The notes under the pieces are model-generated. The model worked only from the letters and a program-made list of their open reading frames with translations, was not told the origin of the DNA and ran no database searches. Below are positions 15,110 to 27,404 of a stretch of 38,335 nt of DNA, piece by piece (position 1 is the first letter of the stretch; every line of letters begins with the position of its first letter). The translations under genes were made by a program, and so were the position numbers. This DNA is from Aeromicrobium sp. (GTDB lineage Bacteria > Actinomycetota > Actinomycetes > Propionibacteriales > Nocardioidaceae). The stretch covers positions 1 to 38,335 of the forward strand of contig NZ_JACMOM010000249.1 in the NCBI RefSeq assembly GCF_014378035.1, read 5' to 3'.

Positions 15110-15175
15110 CGCGCTGGGAGTGACGTTCTTGAGGCGACGCGCCGGTTATGGCCGCAAGAGCGTCACTCCCAGCGC
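15110..15175. repeat. Palindromic repeat element, copy 2
   Basis: The arms 15111-15135 and 15151-15175 pair over 25 positions, with one G-T wobble and one mismatch, around the 15-nt loop GACGCGCCGGTTATG. Relative to copy 1, the C-G pair in the arm (GGCAG/CTGCC) is changed to G-C (GGGAG/CTCCC), a compensatory change that keeps the stem. It has the same orientation as copy 1 and again lies where two genes converge. It is translated as part of the DUF6716 frame. Confidence 0.85.
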
Positions 15176-15189
15176 GGGCGGGACGGAAG

Positions 15190-18561
<3,372 letters not shown>

Positions 18562-18567
18562 CAGCCA

Positions 18568-18573
18568 ACCCTA
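18568..18573 (-). promoter_or_regulatory. -10 box for leaderless GT2-glf operon
   Basis: TAGGGT on the minus strand is followed by 6 nt and GTG 18561. It lies in the 98-bp gap after the larger phosphotransferase gene, which otherwise shows no strong hairpin. Confidence 0.55.
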
Positions 18574-18659
18574 TCGTGCGGGAGAAGCCTGTTCAGCCGT
18601 CGTCGCCGATGTCGGTGCCGATCCTCCCGCAGCCGCGGGGTGGACTGTGCACCGACCAA

Positions 18660-20486
18660 TCACTGCTGCGGCTCGACCTCGACCTCGTCGTCGGTGGGTT
18701 CGGGGGCGTAGGAGATGCCGCGGTAGCCAGACCGCTCGGCGTCCGACCTGGCGATGAAGGCGTCGATCGTGGCTTCGAACGACTCGAGTGTGCGTTGCTC
18801 CGGCGGCCCGAGCAGGTAGGTCGCCAGCTTCGCGCGGGCGGCAGCGGCGCCGTCGGCGGACCTGCTGGTGACGACGTCGATGAAGTCAGTGATGCCGCGG
18901 CCGTCGCGGCCCAGCGTGATGCCGGCGCTGGTCGAGGGATACTCCTCGCGGAAGGCGTCGTCGTGGAGATCGGTGTGGTTGAAGACCGCGTAGGGCTTCT
19001 CACTGGCGAGGAAGTCGCTGACGACGCTGGAGACGTCCGTGATGAGCGCCGACGACCGGTTGAACCACTCGTTGATCGAACCACCCTTGATGACGCGGTG
19101 GTCGATGCCGGTGAGAACCGCGGCGTCGTCGAGGAGGCTGGCGATGCGAATCAGCACGGTGCGGTACTTGGCATCGCGCTGTCCCGTGAACGGGTGGGCC
19201 TTGAAGACCACACGCACCGGCGGGTCGGACGCGAGCAGCGCCTCCACGATCTTCATCCCGAGCGCCGAGACCGATGAGTACTCCTGGTCGTGGTTGACCC
19301 CCTCCCACGTGGGTGCGTAGAGCACGGTCGGGACGGACTCCCCGCCGAGAAGCGGTTCTGCAGTGATGCCGTGGACCTGTGGACGGCCGACGTAGCGGTA
19401 CTGGTCCTCGTGCACGCCAAGACCTGAGCGGCGATAGCGGTCTGCGCCTGCCTCGCCGGCGACCCAGAGCTCGTCGTAGGCGCGGGAGAAGGGATTGTTG
19501 GACGCGCTCTTGTCGCTGTCGCCGTGCCCGATGAAGGCGCTCATGAGGGTCGGGAGCCGCAGCAGGTGGATGTTGTTGCCTGTGTTGGAGGGGTAGAGCG
19601 CGATGCGCGCCGACGAGAAGTCGAGCATCATGAGCTCGCCGGGATCCATGAGCTCGAGGGACGGGATCGTCGTCGACCCCATCTTCGCGAACAGCGGGTG
19701 GTCGCGCAGGATGATGAAGACCCGGCGGTCCAGGAACTGCAGGCTCTCCAGCCAGGTGTTGATCTGATAGTTCGCCGTCGCAGGTCCGCTGAGGTGCACG
19801 ACGACCTCGGGCTGGTATTCGTCGAGAAAATCTTGGATCTCGCGCAGCGGGCCGGTGAAGCCGGTCTTCCGCTTCTGCTGGCGCATGCGCCACGACGATC
19901 GCACGTCGGGGATCGTCACGAGCAGGAGCAGCGTGACGGCCGCGACCCCCGCGAGCGCGATGGCGATCGAGGGCGCACCGAGCAGCGCGGGCGCCAGGAC
20001 GAGGAGCTGGGTCAGCGCGACCTCGGCGATGCGACGGGGCGGATCCTGATGGATGCGGGGTGAGCCCGGAATGTTGCGAGTCTCCATCGCCTTCAGCGGT
20101 CCGACCAGGCGGTACTCCTCGTGCAGTGCGCGGGCGCACAGCACCATGGCGTAGCCGACGGCGAAGAACACGAAGGCACGTACGGCCCAGTCGCTGTCGA
20201 GCTGGTCGCTGGCGAGGAGCCCGACCACCACTCGCAACGTGAAGCGCATGGGCATGCCGAACGATGCCTGGGCGAGCAGCTCCGAAGCCTTCGACGTCCG
20301 GTTCTCGAAGACGACCTCCCCGGCGACCGACACCAGCAACAGGACCAAGGCGCCGATCTCGAAGCCGAGGACGGCGCAGAGGAGGGCGAGAAAGAGCGAG
20401 CCGACCGTCATGGCGAGGCCCGGCAGCTCCTCGGTGCGGCCCAATCTTTGGGTGGCCGCCTGAGCAGCTCGAACGGGCGAGACCAT
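18660..20486 (-). CDS. Membrane-anchored CDP-glycerol/ribitol phosphotransferase family protein
   Basis: This 608-residue protein joins an N-terminal membrane region of about five to six helices (for instance LFLALLCAVLGFEIGALVLL and LLLLVTIPDV) to a C-terminal phosphotransferase domain. The domain has FIGHGDSDKSASNN, VLYAPTWEGVN, VFKAHPFTG and LITDVSSVVSDFLASEKPY. It shares these motifs with the 403-residue protein at 15190, so the two are distant paralogues that may act in sequence as primer/priming and chain-extending enzymes. The C-terminus is acidic (PTDDEVEVEPQQ). ATG 20486 is preferred over GTG 20492 because TAATTT is 7 nt before the ATG. It is divergent from the symporter gene. Confidence 0.8.
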   Translation of the reverse strand: MVSPVRAAQAATQRLGRTEELPGLAMTVGSLFLALLCAVLGFEIGALVLLLVSVAGEVVFENRTSKASELLAQASFGMPMRFTLRVVVGLLASDQLDSDWAVRAFVFFAVGYAMVLCARALHEEYRLVGPLKAMETRNIPGSPRIHQDPPRRIAEVALTQLLVLAPALLGAPSIAIALAGVAAVTLLLLVTIPDVRSSWRMRQQKRKTGFTGPLREIQDFLDEYQPEVVVHLSGPATANYQINTWLESLQFLDRRVFIILRDHPLFAKMGSTTIPSLELMDPGELMMLDFSSARIALYPSNTGNNIHLLRLPTLMSAFIGHGDSDKSASNNPFSRAYDELWVAGEAGADRYRRSGLGVHEDQYRYVGRPQVHGITAEPLLGGESVPTVLYAPTWEGVNHDQEYSSVSALGMKIVEALLASDPPVRVVFKAHPFTGQRDAKYRTVLIRIASLLDDAAVLTGIDHRVIKGGSINEWFNRSSALITDVSSVVSDFLASEKPYAVFNHTDLHDDAFREEYPSTSAGITLGRDGRGITDFIDVVTSRSADGAAAARAKLATYLLGPPEQRTLESFEATIDAFIARSDAERSGYRGISYAPEPTDDEVEVEPQQ

Positions 20487-20493
20487 GGCCACG

Positions 20494-20499
20494 AAATTA
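20494..20499 (-). promoter_or_regulatory. -10 box for leaderless phosphotransferase gene
   Basis: TAATTT (minus strand, within GATAATTT) lies 7 nt before ATG 20486 and only 1 nt before GTG 20492, which decides the start in favour of the ATG. Confidence 0.5.
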
Positions 20500-20620
20500 T
20501 CACGCCGGGCACGTCGTCACCCTGCGATGACGTCGTGGCGTGCTGCGCCAGAGGAAGCGGACTGTACCCACCTCGATCGCCTTCACCGACCCACCGGATG
20601 CAATTTTCCTCGACCGGGAG

Positions 20621-20626
20621 TAGCGT
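20621..20626 (+). promoter_or_regulatory. Possible -10 box of the symporter gene
   Basis: TAGCGT lies about 50 bp before ATG 20677 in the 190-bp divergent gap. It would give a leader of about 44 nt. A -35 is not clear. The rest of the gap shows no operator that I can support. Confidence 0.35.
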
Positions 20627-20676
20627 GCCGTCGGAGCCGCCAGGGGAGCGGCGTCGACCTGCGAATCGGGGCCACC

Positions 20677-22374
20677 ATGATCCACACCGCCGACGGCACC
20701 TTCCGCCTCGACGCCAACGCGTTCGACTACATGATCGTCGCTCTGTACTTCGTCGTCGTGATCGGCATCGGGGTTCTGGCCAGGCGCCAGGTGTCGACAA
20801 GTCTGGACTTCTTCCTCTCCGGGCGGTCTCTTCCGGCCTGGGTGACGGGCCTCGCGTTCATCTCGGCCAACCTCGGCGCTGTCGAGATCATGGGCATGTC
20901 GGCCAACGGCGCACAGTTCGGCGTCGCGACGTTCCACTACTTCTGGATCGGCGCAGTGCCGGCGATGTTGTTCCTCGGCATCGTGATGATGCCGTTCTAC
21001 TACGGTTCCGGTGTTCGCAGCGTGCCCGAGTTCATGCGGCGACGCTTCGGCACAGGGGCCCACCTGGTCAACGCGATCAGCTTCGCCATCGCGCAGCTGC
21101 TGATCGCCGGCATCAACCTCTACCTGTTGGCGACGATCGTGAACCGGTTGCTGGGGCTGCCGCTGTTCGTGTCACTCGTCGCAGCGGCCATCATCGTGCT
21201 CAGCTACATCACCCTCGGCGGTCTGTCGGCGGCGATCTACAACGAGGTGCTCCAATTCTTCGTGATCGTCGCGGCGCTGCTTCCGCTGACCCTGATCGCG
21301 CTGCACAAGGTTGGTGGCTGGCAGGGCATCAAGGACAGGGTCCAGCCCAGCAGCGAGCAGCTCTCATCGTGGCCGGGCACCGACCTGACCGGGATCGAGA
21401 ATCCGGTGCTCTCGGTCATCGGGCTTGTCTTCGGCCTCGGCTTCGTCCTGTCGTTCGGCTACTGGACGACCAACTTCGTCGAGGTGCAACGAGCCATGGC
21501 GTCCGAGTCGCTGTCCTCAGCCAGGCGGGCGCCGATCCTCGGCGCCTTTCCGAAGATGTTCATCCCGTTCATCGTCATCATCCCCGGCATCATCGCGGCG
21601 ATCGTCGTCCCGGAGATCACCAACCTGAAGTCCGGCAGCGGTGACACGAACGGTGCGACGTACAACGATGCGATCCTGCTCCTGATGCGCGACCTGCTGC
21701 CCAACGGCATGCTCGGCGTCGCGATCGCGGGGCTCCTGGCCTCGTTCATGGCGGGCATGGCGGCCAACATCTCGGCGTTCAACACGGTCTTCAGCTACGA
21801 CATCTGGCAGCAGTACATCCGTAAGGACAAGCCAGACAGCTACTACACGTTCGTCGGACGTCTCGCCACGGTGGGTGCCACGGTCATCGCGATCGGTACG
21901 GCCTACTTCGCCGCCAACTACGACAACCTGATGAACTACCTCCAGACCCTCTTCGGATTCTTCAACGCACCGCTGTTCGCGACGTTCATCCTCGGAATGT
22001 TCTGGAAGCGGATGTCCGCCTCGGCCGGCTGGATCGGGCTCGTGTCGGGCACCTTTGCTGCCATCGCCGTGGCCTACCTCAGCGAGGACGCGTTCGGCAG
22101 CTTCAGCGTCGGGGTCCTCAGCCTTAGGGGCCAGGGGGCGAGCTTCGCCGCGGCTGGAGCGGCATTCATCGTCGACATCGCGGTGAGCGTGGCCGTCACG
22201 ATGTTCACGAAGCCCAGGGTCGAGAAGGAGCTCGTCGGACTCGTCTACTCCTTGACGCCCAAGTCGACACGGGTCGACCCGAACGAGGCGTCTCTGCCGT
22301 GGTGGCAGTCGCCCACCAAGCTCGCGGGCATCGGGCTCGTCCTCGTCATCCTCCTCAACCTGCTGTTCCGATAG
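20677..22374 (+). CDS. Sodium:solute symporter (SSS/SLC5 family)
   Basis: This 565-residue membrane protein has about thirteen helices and SSS hallmarks: GVLARRQVSTSLDFFLSGRS after helix 1, an unwound helix region with FISANLGAVEIMGMSANGA, and FSYDIWQQYIRKDKPD in the position of the family signature. ATG 20677 is chosen because the first helix begins shortly after and the region upstream is coding-poor. Substrate is unknown; family members carry sugars, carboxylates, amino acids or sialic acids. The nearby nonulosonate genes tempt one to guess sialate, but the symporter lies outside that block, so I leave it open. The small membrane gene 9 bp downstream is probably its partner. Confidence 0.88.
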   Translation: MIHTADGTFRLDANAFDYMIVALYFVVVIGIGVLARRQVSTSLDFFLSGRSLPAWVTGLAFISANLGAVEIMGMSANGAQFGVATFHYFWIGAVPAMLFLGIVMMPFYYGSGVRSVPEFMRRRFGTGAHLVNAISFAIAQLLIAGINLYLLATIVNRLLGLPLFVSLVAAAIIVLSYITLGGLSAAIYNEVLQFFVIVAALLPLTLIALHKVGGWQGIKDRVQPSSEQLSSWPGTDLTGIENPVLSVIGLVFGLGFVLSFGYWTTNFVEVQRAMASESLSSARRAPILGAFPKMFIPFIVIIPGIIAAIVVPEITNLKSGSGDTNGATYNDAILLLMRDLLPNGMLGVAIAGLLASFMAGMAANISAFNTVFSYDIWQQYIRKDKPDSYYTFVGRLATVGATVIAIGTAYFAANYDNLMNYLQTLFGFFNAPLFATFILGMFWKRMSASAGWIGLVSGTFAAIAVAYLSEDAFGSFSVGVLSLRGQGASFAAAGAAFIVDIAVSVAVTMFTKPRVEKELVGLVYSLTPKSTRVDPNEASLPWWQSPTKLAGIGLVLVILLNLLFR

Positions 22375-22383
22375 GGGCTTCGC

Positions 22384-22665
22384 ATGACAGACAAGACACC
22401 CGAGACGGACAAGACACCTGACGACACGACACCCAAGAAGAAGGCCGGGGCGCTCGACATCAGGTTCGTCATTGCCGGGCTTCTCGGCGCCTACGGCATC
22501 ATCCTGACCCTGCTGGGCCTGTTCAACGCCAGCAAGGAGGAGCTTGCCCGCGGTGACGGCTACAACGTCAACCTGTATGGCGGGATCGGCATGATCGTCG
22601 TGGCACTGCTCTTCGCGGCGTGGGCCCGATGGCGTCCGCTGATCGTCCCCGACCACAAGGACTAG
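22384..22665 (+). CDS. Small two-helix membrane protein, probable symporter partner
   Basis: This 93-residue protein has a hydrophilic N-terminus with the repeated PETDKTPDDTTPKKK stretch and two membrane helices (about 27-47, FVIAGLLGAYGIILTLLGLF; about 63-83, LYGGIGMIVVALLFAAW). GGGG (22374-22377) overlaps the symporter stop and serves as ribosome site. I do not recognise a named family with certainty. Position and size suggest an accessory subunit of the symporter, comparable to the small partners of some SSS and related carriers. Confidence 0.65.
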   Translation: MTDKTPETDKTPDDTTPKKKAGALDIRFVIAGLLGAYGIILTLLGLFNASKEELARGDGYNVNLYGGIGMIVVALLFAAWARWRPLIVPDHKD

Positions 22666-22712
22666 GCGCCTGCCGCGCCGCTCGCCTGGTGGGGAGGTGG
22701 GCGGGGCACCGG

Positions 22713-22718
22713 TAACAT
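22713..22718 (+). promoter_or_regulatory. -10 box for leaderless leuS
   Basis: TAACAT is followed by 7 nt and GTG 22726. A leaderless start leaves no room for a T-box or other leader control of leuS. Confidence 0.6.
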
Positions 22719-22725
22719 CTGCGCA

Positions 22726-25578
22726 GTGAGCACGCCTGAACAAGCCCCGGTCTCCCATCGCTACACCAGCACCCTCGCGGGCGACATCGAGAGCCGCTGG
22801 CAGGACCGCTGGGACGCAGAAGGAACCTTCGAGGCGCCCAACCCCGTCGGTGACCTCGCGGGCGATGTCACCGGTGACAAGTACTTCATCATGGACATGT
22901 TCCCGTACCCCTCTGGCGCGGGTCTGCACGTCGGTCACCCGCTCGGATACATCGCCACGGACGTCGTCGGACGCTACCGCCGCATGTGCGGTGACAACGT
23001 CCTGCACGCCCTCGGCTACGACGCGTTCGGTCTCCCCGCGGAAATTCACGCCGTGCAGACCGGCGAGCACCCTCGGACCAACACCCTCGCCAACATCGCC
23101 AACATGCGCCGCCAGCTGCGCCGGCTCGGGTTGGCGCACGACCCGCGACGCAGCTTCGCCACGATCGATCCCGACTTCGTCCGCTGGACCCAGTGGATCT
23201 TCATCCAGATCTTCGAGGCCTGGTACGACGAGGACGCGGGCCGAGCGCGGCCCATCAGCGAGCTGCGTGCCGAGTACGAGTCGGGGGAGCGCACGGCTCC
23301 CGATGGCGCGGCCTGGGCAGACCTCGCGCCTCTCGAGCGGCGCATCCTGATCGACTCGCGCCGCCTCGCCTACATCGACGAGTCGCCGGTCAACTGGTGC
23401 CCCGGCCTCGGCACGGTGTTGTCCAACGAGGAGGTCACCGCCGATGGCCGCAGCGAGCGCGGCAACTTCCCGGTGTTCACCCGCAGCCTGCGCCAGTGGA
23501 AGATGCGCATCACTGCCTATTCGGACCGCCTGATCGACGACCTCGATCGGGTCGACTGGCCTGAGTCGGTCCGCAGCATGCAGCGCAACTGGATCGGCCG
23601 ATCACACGGGGCACGGGTCAGCTTCCGGGTCGACGGTGTCGCGGCGCCGATCGACGTCTTCACGACGCGGCCCGACACGCTCTTCGGTGCCACCTACGCC
23701 GTGCTGGCCCCCGAGCACGCGCTGGTCGACGTGCTCACGACCGACGAGTGGCCGGGCGGCACGCCCCGCCTGTGGACCAATGGCGTGGACAACCCGGTCG
23801 AGGCCGTTGCGGCCTACCGGGCGATGGCTGCGGCCAAGACCGACCTCGAGCGGCAGGAGAACCGCGACAAGACCGGCGTCTTCACCGGCTCGTTCGCGAC
23901 CAACCCCGTCAACGGGGCCTCCATCCCGGTGTTCATCGCCGACTACGTCCTCACGGGGTACGGCACCGGCGCGATCATGGCCGTTCCGGCGCAGGACGAG
24001 CGCGACCACGAGTTCGCCGAGGCGTACGGGCTGCCGATCATCCGAACGGTGCAGCCGCCGGAAGGGTTCGACGGTGGAGCGTGGACCGGCGACGGTGCGG
24101 CCATCAACTCGTCCAACGCGGACGTGTACGAGGCAGGCATCAGCCTCGACGGCCTCAGCATTGAGGAGGCCAAGGCCGCGATCATCAGCTGGCTACAGCT
24201 CAACGGCGCCGGCGAGGGTACGACGACCTACCGGCTCCGCGACTGGCTCTTCAGCCGGCAGCGCTACTGGGGCGAGCCGTTTCCGATCGTCTACGACGAG
24301 GCCGACCAGCCGATCGCGGTGCCCGACTCGATGCTCCCTGTCGAGCTGCCGGAGGTGCCCGACTACCTGCCCAAGACCTTCGAGCCCGACGACGTTGACA
24401 GCGAGCCCGAACCCCCGCTGGCACGCGTCCCCGAGTGGGTCAACGTCGAGCTCGACCTCGGCCACGGCCTCCGGTCGTACCGGCGCGAGACCAACACGAT
24501 GCCCAACTGGGCCGGCTCCTCGTGGTACGAGCTGCGCTACGCCGACCCGCACAACGCCGATGCGCTCGTCGACCCCGAGAACGAGCGTTACTGGCTGGGT
24601 CCGCGCAAGCCCGGCGAGACAGGTGGAGTCGACCTCTATGTGGGTGGGGTCGAGCACGCCGTGCTGCATCTCCTCTACGCCCGGTTCTGGCACAAGGTCC
24701 TGTTCGACCTCGGCCACGTGTCAAGCGAGGAGCCGTTCCACCGCCTCCTCAACCAGGGCTACATCCAGGCCGACGCGTTCCAGGACTCCCGTGGGGTCTA
24801 TGTCCCGGCGGACGAGGTCGAGGAGCGCGTCGACGACGCGGGCACCTCAAGCTGGTGGTTCGAGGACCAGCCCGTCACACGTGAGTACGGAAAGATGGGC
24901 AAGAGCCCCAAGAACGTCGTCACGCCTGACGACATGTACGAGGCATATGGCGCCGACACGTTCCGGGTCTACGAGATGTCGATGGGCCCGCTCGACATGT
25001 CCAGGCCGTGGGAGACCCGCGCCGTCGTGGGATCGCAACGGTTCCTGCAGCGCGTGTGGCGGCTGCTGGTCGACGAGGACTCCGGTGAGCTCGCGGTCGA
25101 CGAGGCCGAGCTCGACGCAACAACCCTCCACGTCCTGAACGTCACGATCGACGGCGTGCGGGGCGACATGGAGCACCTGCGCTTCAACACCGCCGTGGCG
25201 AAGCTGATCGAGCTGACCAACCACCTCACCAAGGCGGGCGTGCGCAGCCGAGCCGCCGTCGAGCCGCTCGTGCTGATGCTGGCACCGCTGGCTCCGCACA
25301 TCGCCGAGGAGCTGTGGTCGCGGCTCGGGCACCCTGACTCGTTGACCCGCGAGCCCTTCCCGGAGGCCGATCCGACCCACCTCGTGTCGGTCTCGGTGAC
25401 GTGCGTCGTGCAGGTGCTCGGCAAGGTGCGGGGCAAGATCGAGGTCAGCCCCGACATCTCCGACGATGACCTCACGGCGCTCGCTCTCGCCGAGCCGAAC
25501 GTGGTGAGGACGATCGACGGTCGGGATATCCGCAAGGTCATCGTCCGAGCGCCCAAGCTCGTCAGCATCGTGGTGTGA
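22726..25578 (+). CDS. leuS: Leucyl-tRNA synthetase
   Basis: This 950-residue class I synthetase charges tRNA-Leu. It has the HIGH motif as HVGH (68-71) in [18 protein letters not shown] and the KMSKS motif as KMGKS (723-727). The editing domain contains the threonine-rich [12 protein letters not shown] and [20 protein letters not shown], which hydrolyses wrongly charged tRNA. The C-terminal domain ends in [11 protein letters not shown] and a short tail. Length is at the long end for bacteria but usual for actinobacteria. The GTG start is supported by the leaderless spacing. Confidence 0.98.
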   Translation: MSTPEQAPVSHRYTSTLAGDIESRWQDRWDAEGTFEAPNPVGDLAGDVTGDKYFIMDMFPYPSGAGLHVGHPLGYIATDVVGRYRRMCGDNVLHALGYDAFGLPAEIHAVQTGEHPRTNTLANIANMRRQLRRLGLAHDPRRSFATIDPDFVRWTQWIFIQIFEAWYDEDAGRARPISELRAEYESGERTAPDGAAWADLAPLERRILIDSRRLAYIDESPVNWCPGLGTVLSNEEVTADGRSERGNFPVFTRSLRQWKMRITAYSDRLIDDLDRVDWPESVRSMQRNWIGRSHGARVSFRVDGVAAPIDVFTTRPDTLFGATYAVLAPEHALVDVLTTDEWPGGTPRLWTNGVDNPVEAVAAYRAMAAAKTDLERQENRDKTGVFTGSFATNPVNGASIPVFIADYVLTGYGTGAIMAVPAQDERDHEFAEAYGLPIIRTVQPPEGFDGGAWTGDGAAINSSNADVYEAGISLDGLSIEEAKAAIISWLQLNGAGEGTTTYRLRDWLFSRQRYWGEPFPIVYDEADQPIAVPDSMLPVELPEVPDYLPKTFEPDDVDSEPEPPLARVPEWVNVELDLGHGLRSYRRETNTMPNWAGSSWYELRYADPHNADALVDPENERYWLGPRKPGETGGVDLYVGGVEHAVLHLLYARFWHKVLFDLGHVSSEEPFHRLLNQGYIQADAFQDSRGVYVPADEVEERVDDAGTSSWWFEDQPVTREYGKMGKSPKNVVTPDDMYEAYGADTFRVYEMSMGPLDMSRPWETRAVVGSQRFLQRVWRLLVDEDSGELAVDEAELDATTLHVLNVTIDGVRGDMEHLRFNTAVAKLIELTNHLTKAGVRSRAAVEPLVLMLAPLAPHIAEELWSRLGHPDSLTREPFPEADPTHLVSVSVTCVVQVLGKVRGKIEVSPDISDDDLTALALAEPNVVRTIDGRDIRKVIVRAPKLVSIVV

Positions 25579-25595
25579 CGCCCACCACAGCCGGA

Positions 25596-25601
25596 TAGGG
25601 T
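25596..25601 (+). promoter_or_regulatory. -10 box for leaderless degV-family gene
   Basis: TAGGGT lies 7 nt before ATG 25609 but only 1 nt before the in-frame GTG 25603, so the ATG is the better start. Confidence 0.55.
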
Positions 25602-25608
25602 CGTGACC

Positions 25609-26466
25609 ATGACAGCCGCTTCCTCCGTCGCCATCGTCACAGACTCGACGTCGTCGCTCTCACCGGAGGATGCCGCACGCGAAGGCATCACGGTCGTGCC
25701 TTTGCAGGTCATCATCGGCGCCGACGTCTACACCGAGGGCGTCGACGTCACCGCAGACATGATTGCCGACGCGCTTGCCTCCTTCGTCCCGGTCAACACG
25801 TCACGTCCCACCCCGGACGACTTCCTCAAGGTCTACGAACGGCTTGCCGCGGAGGGGGCCACGGCGATCGTCTCGGTCCACCTCAGCGCCAAGATGTCGG
25901 GCACCCTGGACTCGGCTGTGCTGGCCTCGAAGCAGTCGTCGGTGCCCGTGACGTGCATCGACTCCACCCAGGTCGGCATCGCGACAGGCTTCGCCGCCGG
26001 ACGGGCAGCCGAGGCCCGGGATTCCGGTGACGACGTGATGTCCATCGCGGAGGCGGCCCGCCGCGCCGGCGAGTCGTCGACAGCACTGCTCTACGTCGAC
26101 ACCCTCGAGTATCTGAGGCGGGGCGGACGCGTGGGAGCCGCAGCCGCGCTGATCGGCTCCGCCCTGGCGGTCAAGCCGATCCTGACGATCACCGACGGCC
26201 TGGTCGTGCCGCTCGAGCGCGTGCGCACCCAGGCGAAGGCGCTGGCGAGGGTCGAGGCGCTCGCCGTCGAGCGAGCCGGCTCGTGCGCCGACGGCTTTCA
26301 GATCGGGGTTCAGCACCTTGCCAGCCCGACGATCGCTGCGGCGGTCGCCGGGCGCCTCGCTGCCGCGCTCGGCCTCGAGTCGATCCCCGTCGACGAGGTC
26401 GGTGCGTCGATCGGCGCCCATGTCGGCCCCGGCATGATCTCGGTGACTATCACGCCCCGCTGCTGA
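25609..26466 (+). CDS. DegV family fatty-acid-binding protein
   Basis: This 285-residue protein belongs to the DegV/FakB family, which binds a fatty acid for phosphorylation by FakA or for other lipid handling. It begins SVAIVTDSTSSLSPEDA and continues VTVVPLQVIIG-like and VNTSRPTPDDFLKVYE. Then come VSVHLSAKMSGTLDSA and YVDTLEYLRRGGRVGAAAAL, the two lipid-site regions. The C-terminal domain closes with GASIGAHVGPGMISV. No FakA gene is visible. It stands between leuS and the competence genes, the common order in this group. Confidence 0.93.
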   Translation: MTAASSVAIVTDSTSSLSPEDAAREGITVVPLQVIIGADVYTEGVDVTADMIADALASFVPVNTSRPTPDDFLKVYERLAAEGATAIVSVHLSAKMSGTLDSAVLASKQSSVPVTCIDSTQVGIATGFAAGRAAEARDSGDDVMSIAEAARRAGESSTALLYVDTLEYLRRGGRVGAAAALIGSALAVKPILTITDGLVVPLERVRTQAKALARVEALAVERAGSCADGFQIGVQHLASPTIAAAVAGRLAAALGLESIPVDEVGASIGAHVGPGMISVTITPRC

Positions 26467-26582
26467 CATCGCCGGACGGCTCCCGGCCCTGACACAGCAG
26501 CCCGGGTTTTCCACGACTGCTGCAAGCCCCGCTCCTGTCCACAGCGGCCGCGTCACGACCCGCGTCGACGGGAACCGGTGCC

Positions 26583-26588
26583 TAGCGT
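26583..26588 (+). promoter_or_regulatory. -10 box for leaderless comEA
   Basis: TAGCGT is followed by 6 nt and GTG 26595. The remaining part of the 128-bp gap after degV contains no obvious hairpin. Confidence 0.55.
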
Positions 26589-26594
26589 CGGTGT

Positions 26595-27404
26595 GTGAGA
26601 ACTCCGCGACCTGCCCAGCCCGAGGAGACCCGCGCAGACATAGCGCGGCGCAGGCTCGCCCTGCTCGTGGCCTCGTTCGACGCCACCCTCCCGCCGGTGT
26701 CCGAGGACCGACCCGAACGGTCCAGACCCGAGCGGCAGAGGGTCGAGGTCCCGCACGTCCGGGTCCTGGCAACGGTCAGCGTCGCCGCAGCGGTGCTCCT
26801 GGTGTGGTGGCTGCTCTCCGGTCGTCCCGAGGCCAGCGATCCGGTCGCGCCCCTCGCCTTCGGCCAGACCTCGGCGCCGTCCATGTCTCAGTCCACTGCG
26901 CCGTCGTCCGGGACGTCGGGTGCGACGCCCTCGACGTCCGCGACCGAGCAGCTGGTCATCGACGTCATCGGCAAGGTGCGCAAGCCCGGCATCGTCAGCG
27001 TGCCCAAGGGGTCGCGCGTGTACCAAGCCATCGAGGCGGCCGGCGGGCCCAGAGGTCGGGTCGACACCGCGTCACTGAACATGGCCCGAGTGCTGTCCGA
27101 CGGCGAGCAGATCCTGGTCGGGCTCGAGCCCGCAGAGGTGCCCGGCCTGCCGTCCGGTGCCGCGGCCGGCGCCGGCGGCGGCAACGGAGCCGGTCCGGCC
27201 TCTGGCGTCGGCGCCAAGGTCAATCTCAACACCGCCACGGCCGAGCAGCTCGACACCCTGCCCGGGGTGGGGCCGGTGACGGCGAAGTCGATCCTGGACT
27301 GGCGTGAGAAGAATGGCCGCTTCGGCGCGGTCGACGACCTGCTTGATGTCAAGGGCATCGGTGATGCGACGTTGGCAGAGCTTCGCGACCTCGTCATCGT
27401 CTGA
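26595..27404 (+). CDS. comEA: ComEA family DNA-binding competence protein
   Basis: This 269-residue protein has a cytoplasmic N-terminus, a membrane helix (about residues 56-75, VLATVSVAAAVLLVWWLL), a Ser/Thr-rich linker, an SLBB domain (LVIDVIGKVRKPGIVSVPKG) and a Gly/Ala linker. It ends in tandem helix-hairpin-helix motifs (VNLNTATAEQLDTLPGVGP, then FGAVDDLLDVKGIG). ComEA binds incoming double-stranded DNA outside the membrane and passes it to ComEC. The stop overlaps the comEC start as TGATG, so the two are coupled. Whether this organism is naturally competent is not known. Confidence 0.95.
   Translation: MRTPRPAQPEETRADIARRRLALLVASFDATLPPVSEDRPERSRPERQRVEVPHVRVLATVSVAAAVLLVWWLLSGRPEASDPVAPLAFGQTSAPSMSQSTAPSSGTSGATPSTSATEQLVIDVIGKVRKPGIVSVPKGSRVYQAIEAAGGPRGRVDTASLNMARVLSDGEQILVGLEPAEVPGLPSGAAAGAGGGNGAGPASGVGAKVNLNTATAEQLDTLPGVGPVTAKSILDWREKNGRFGAVDDLLDVKGIGDATLAELRDLVIV

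Noticed and set aside
10088-15175. Insertion sequence or composite transposon
   Set aside because: The palindromic copies are short, contain no transposase, and no target-site duplication could be recognised. They are listed as repeats only.
22666-22725. Possible T-box riboswitch before leuS
   Set aside because: Only 60 bp are available and TAACAT 7 nt before GTG points to a leaderless transcript, so there is no leader.
21517-23139. A 540-codon antisense frame across the symporter, small membrane gene and leuS
   Set aside because: It crosses three well-supported genes and an intergenic gap, with no domain signal.
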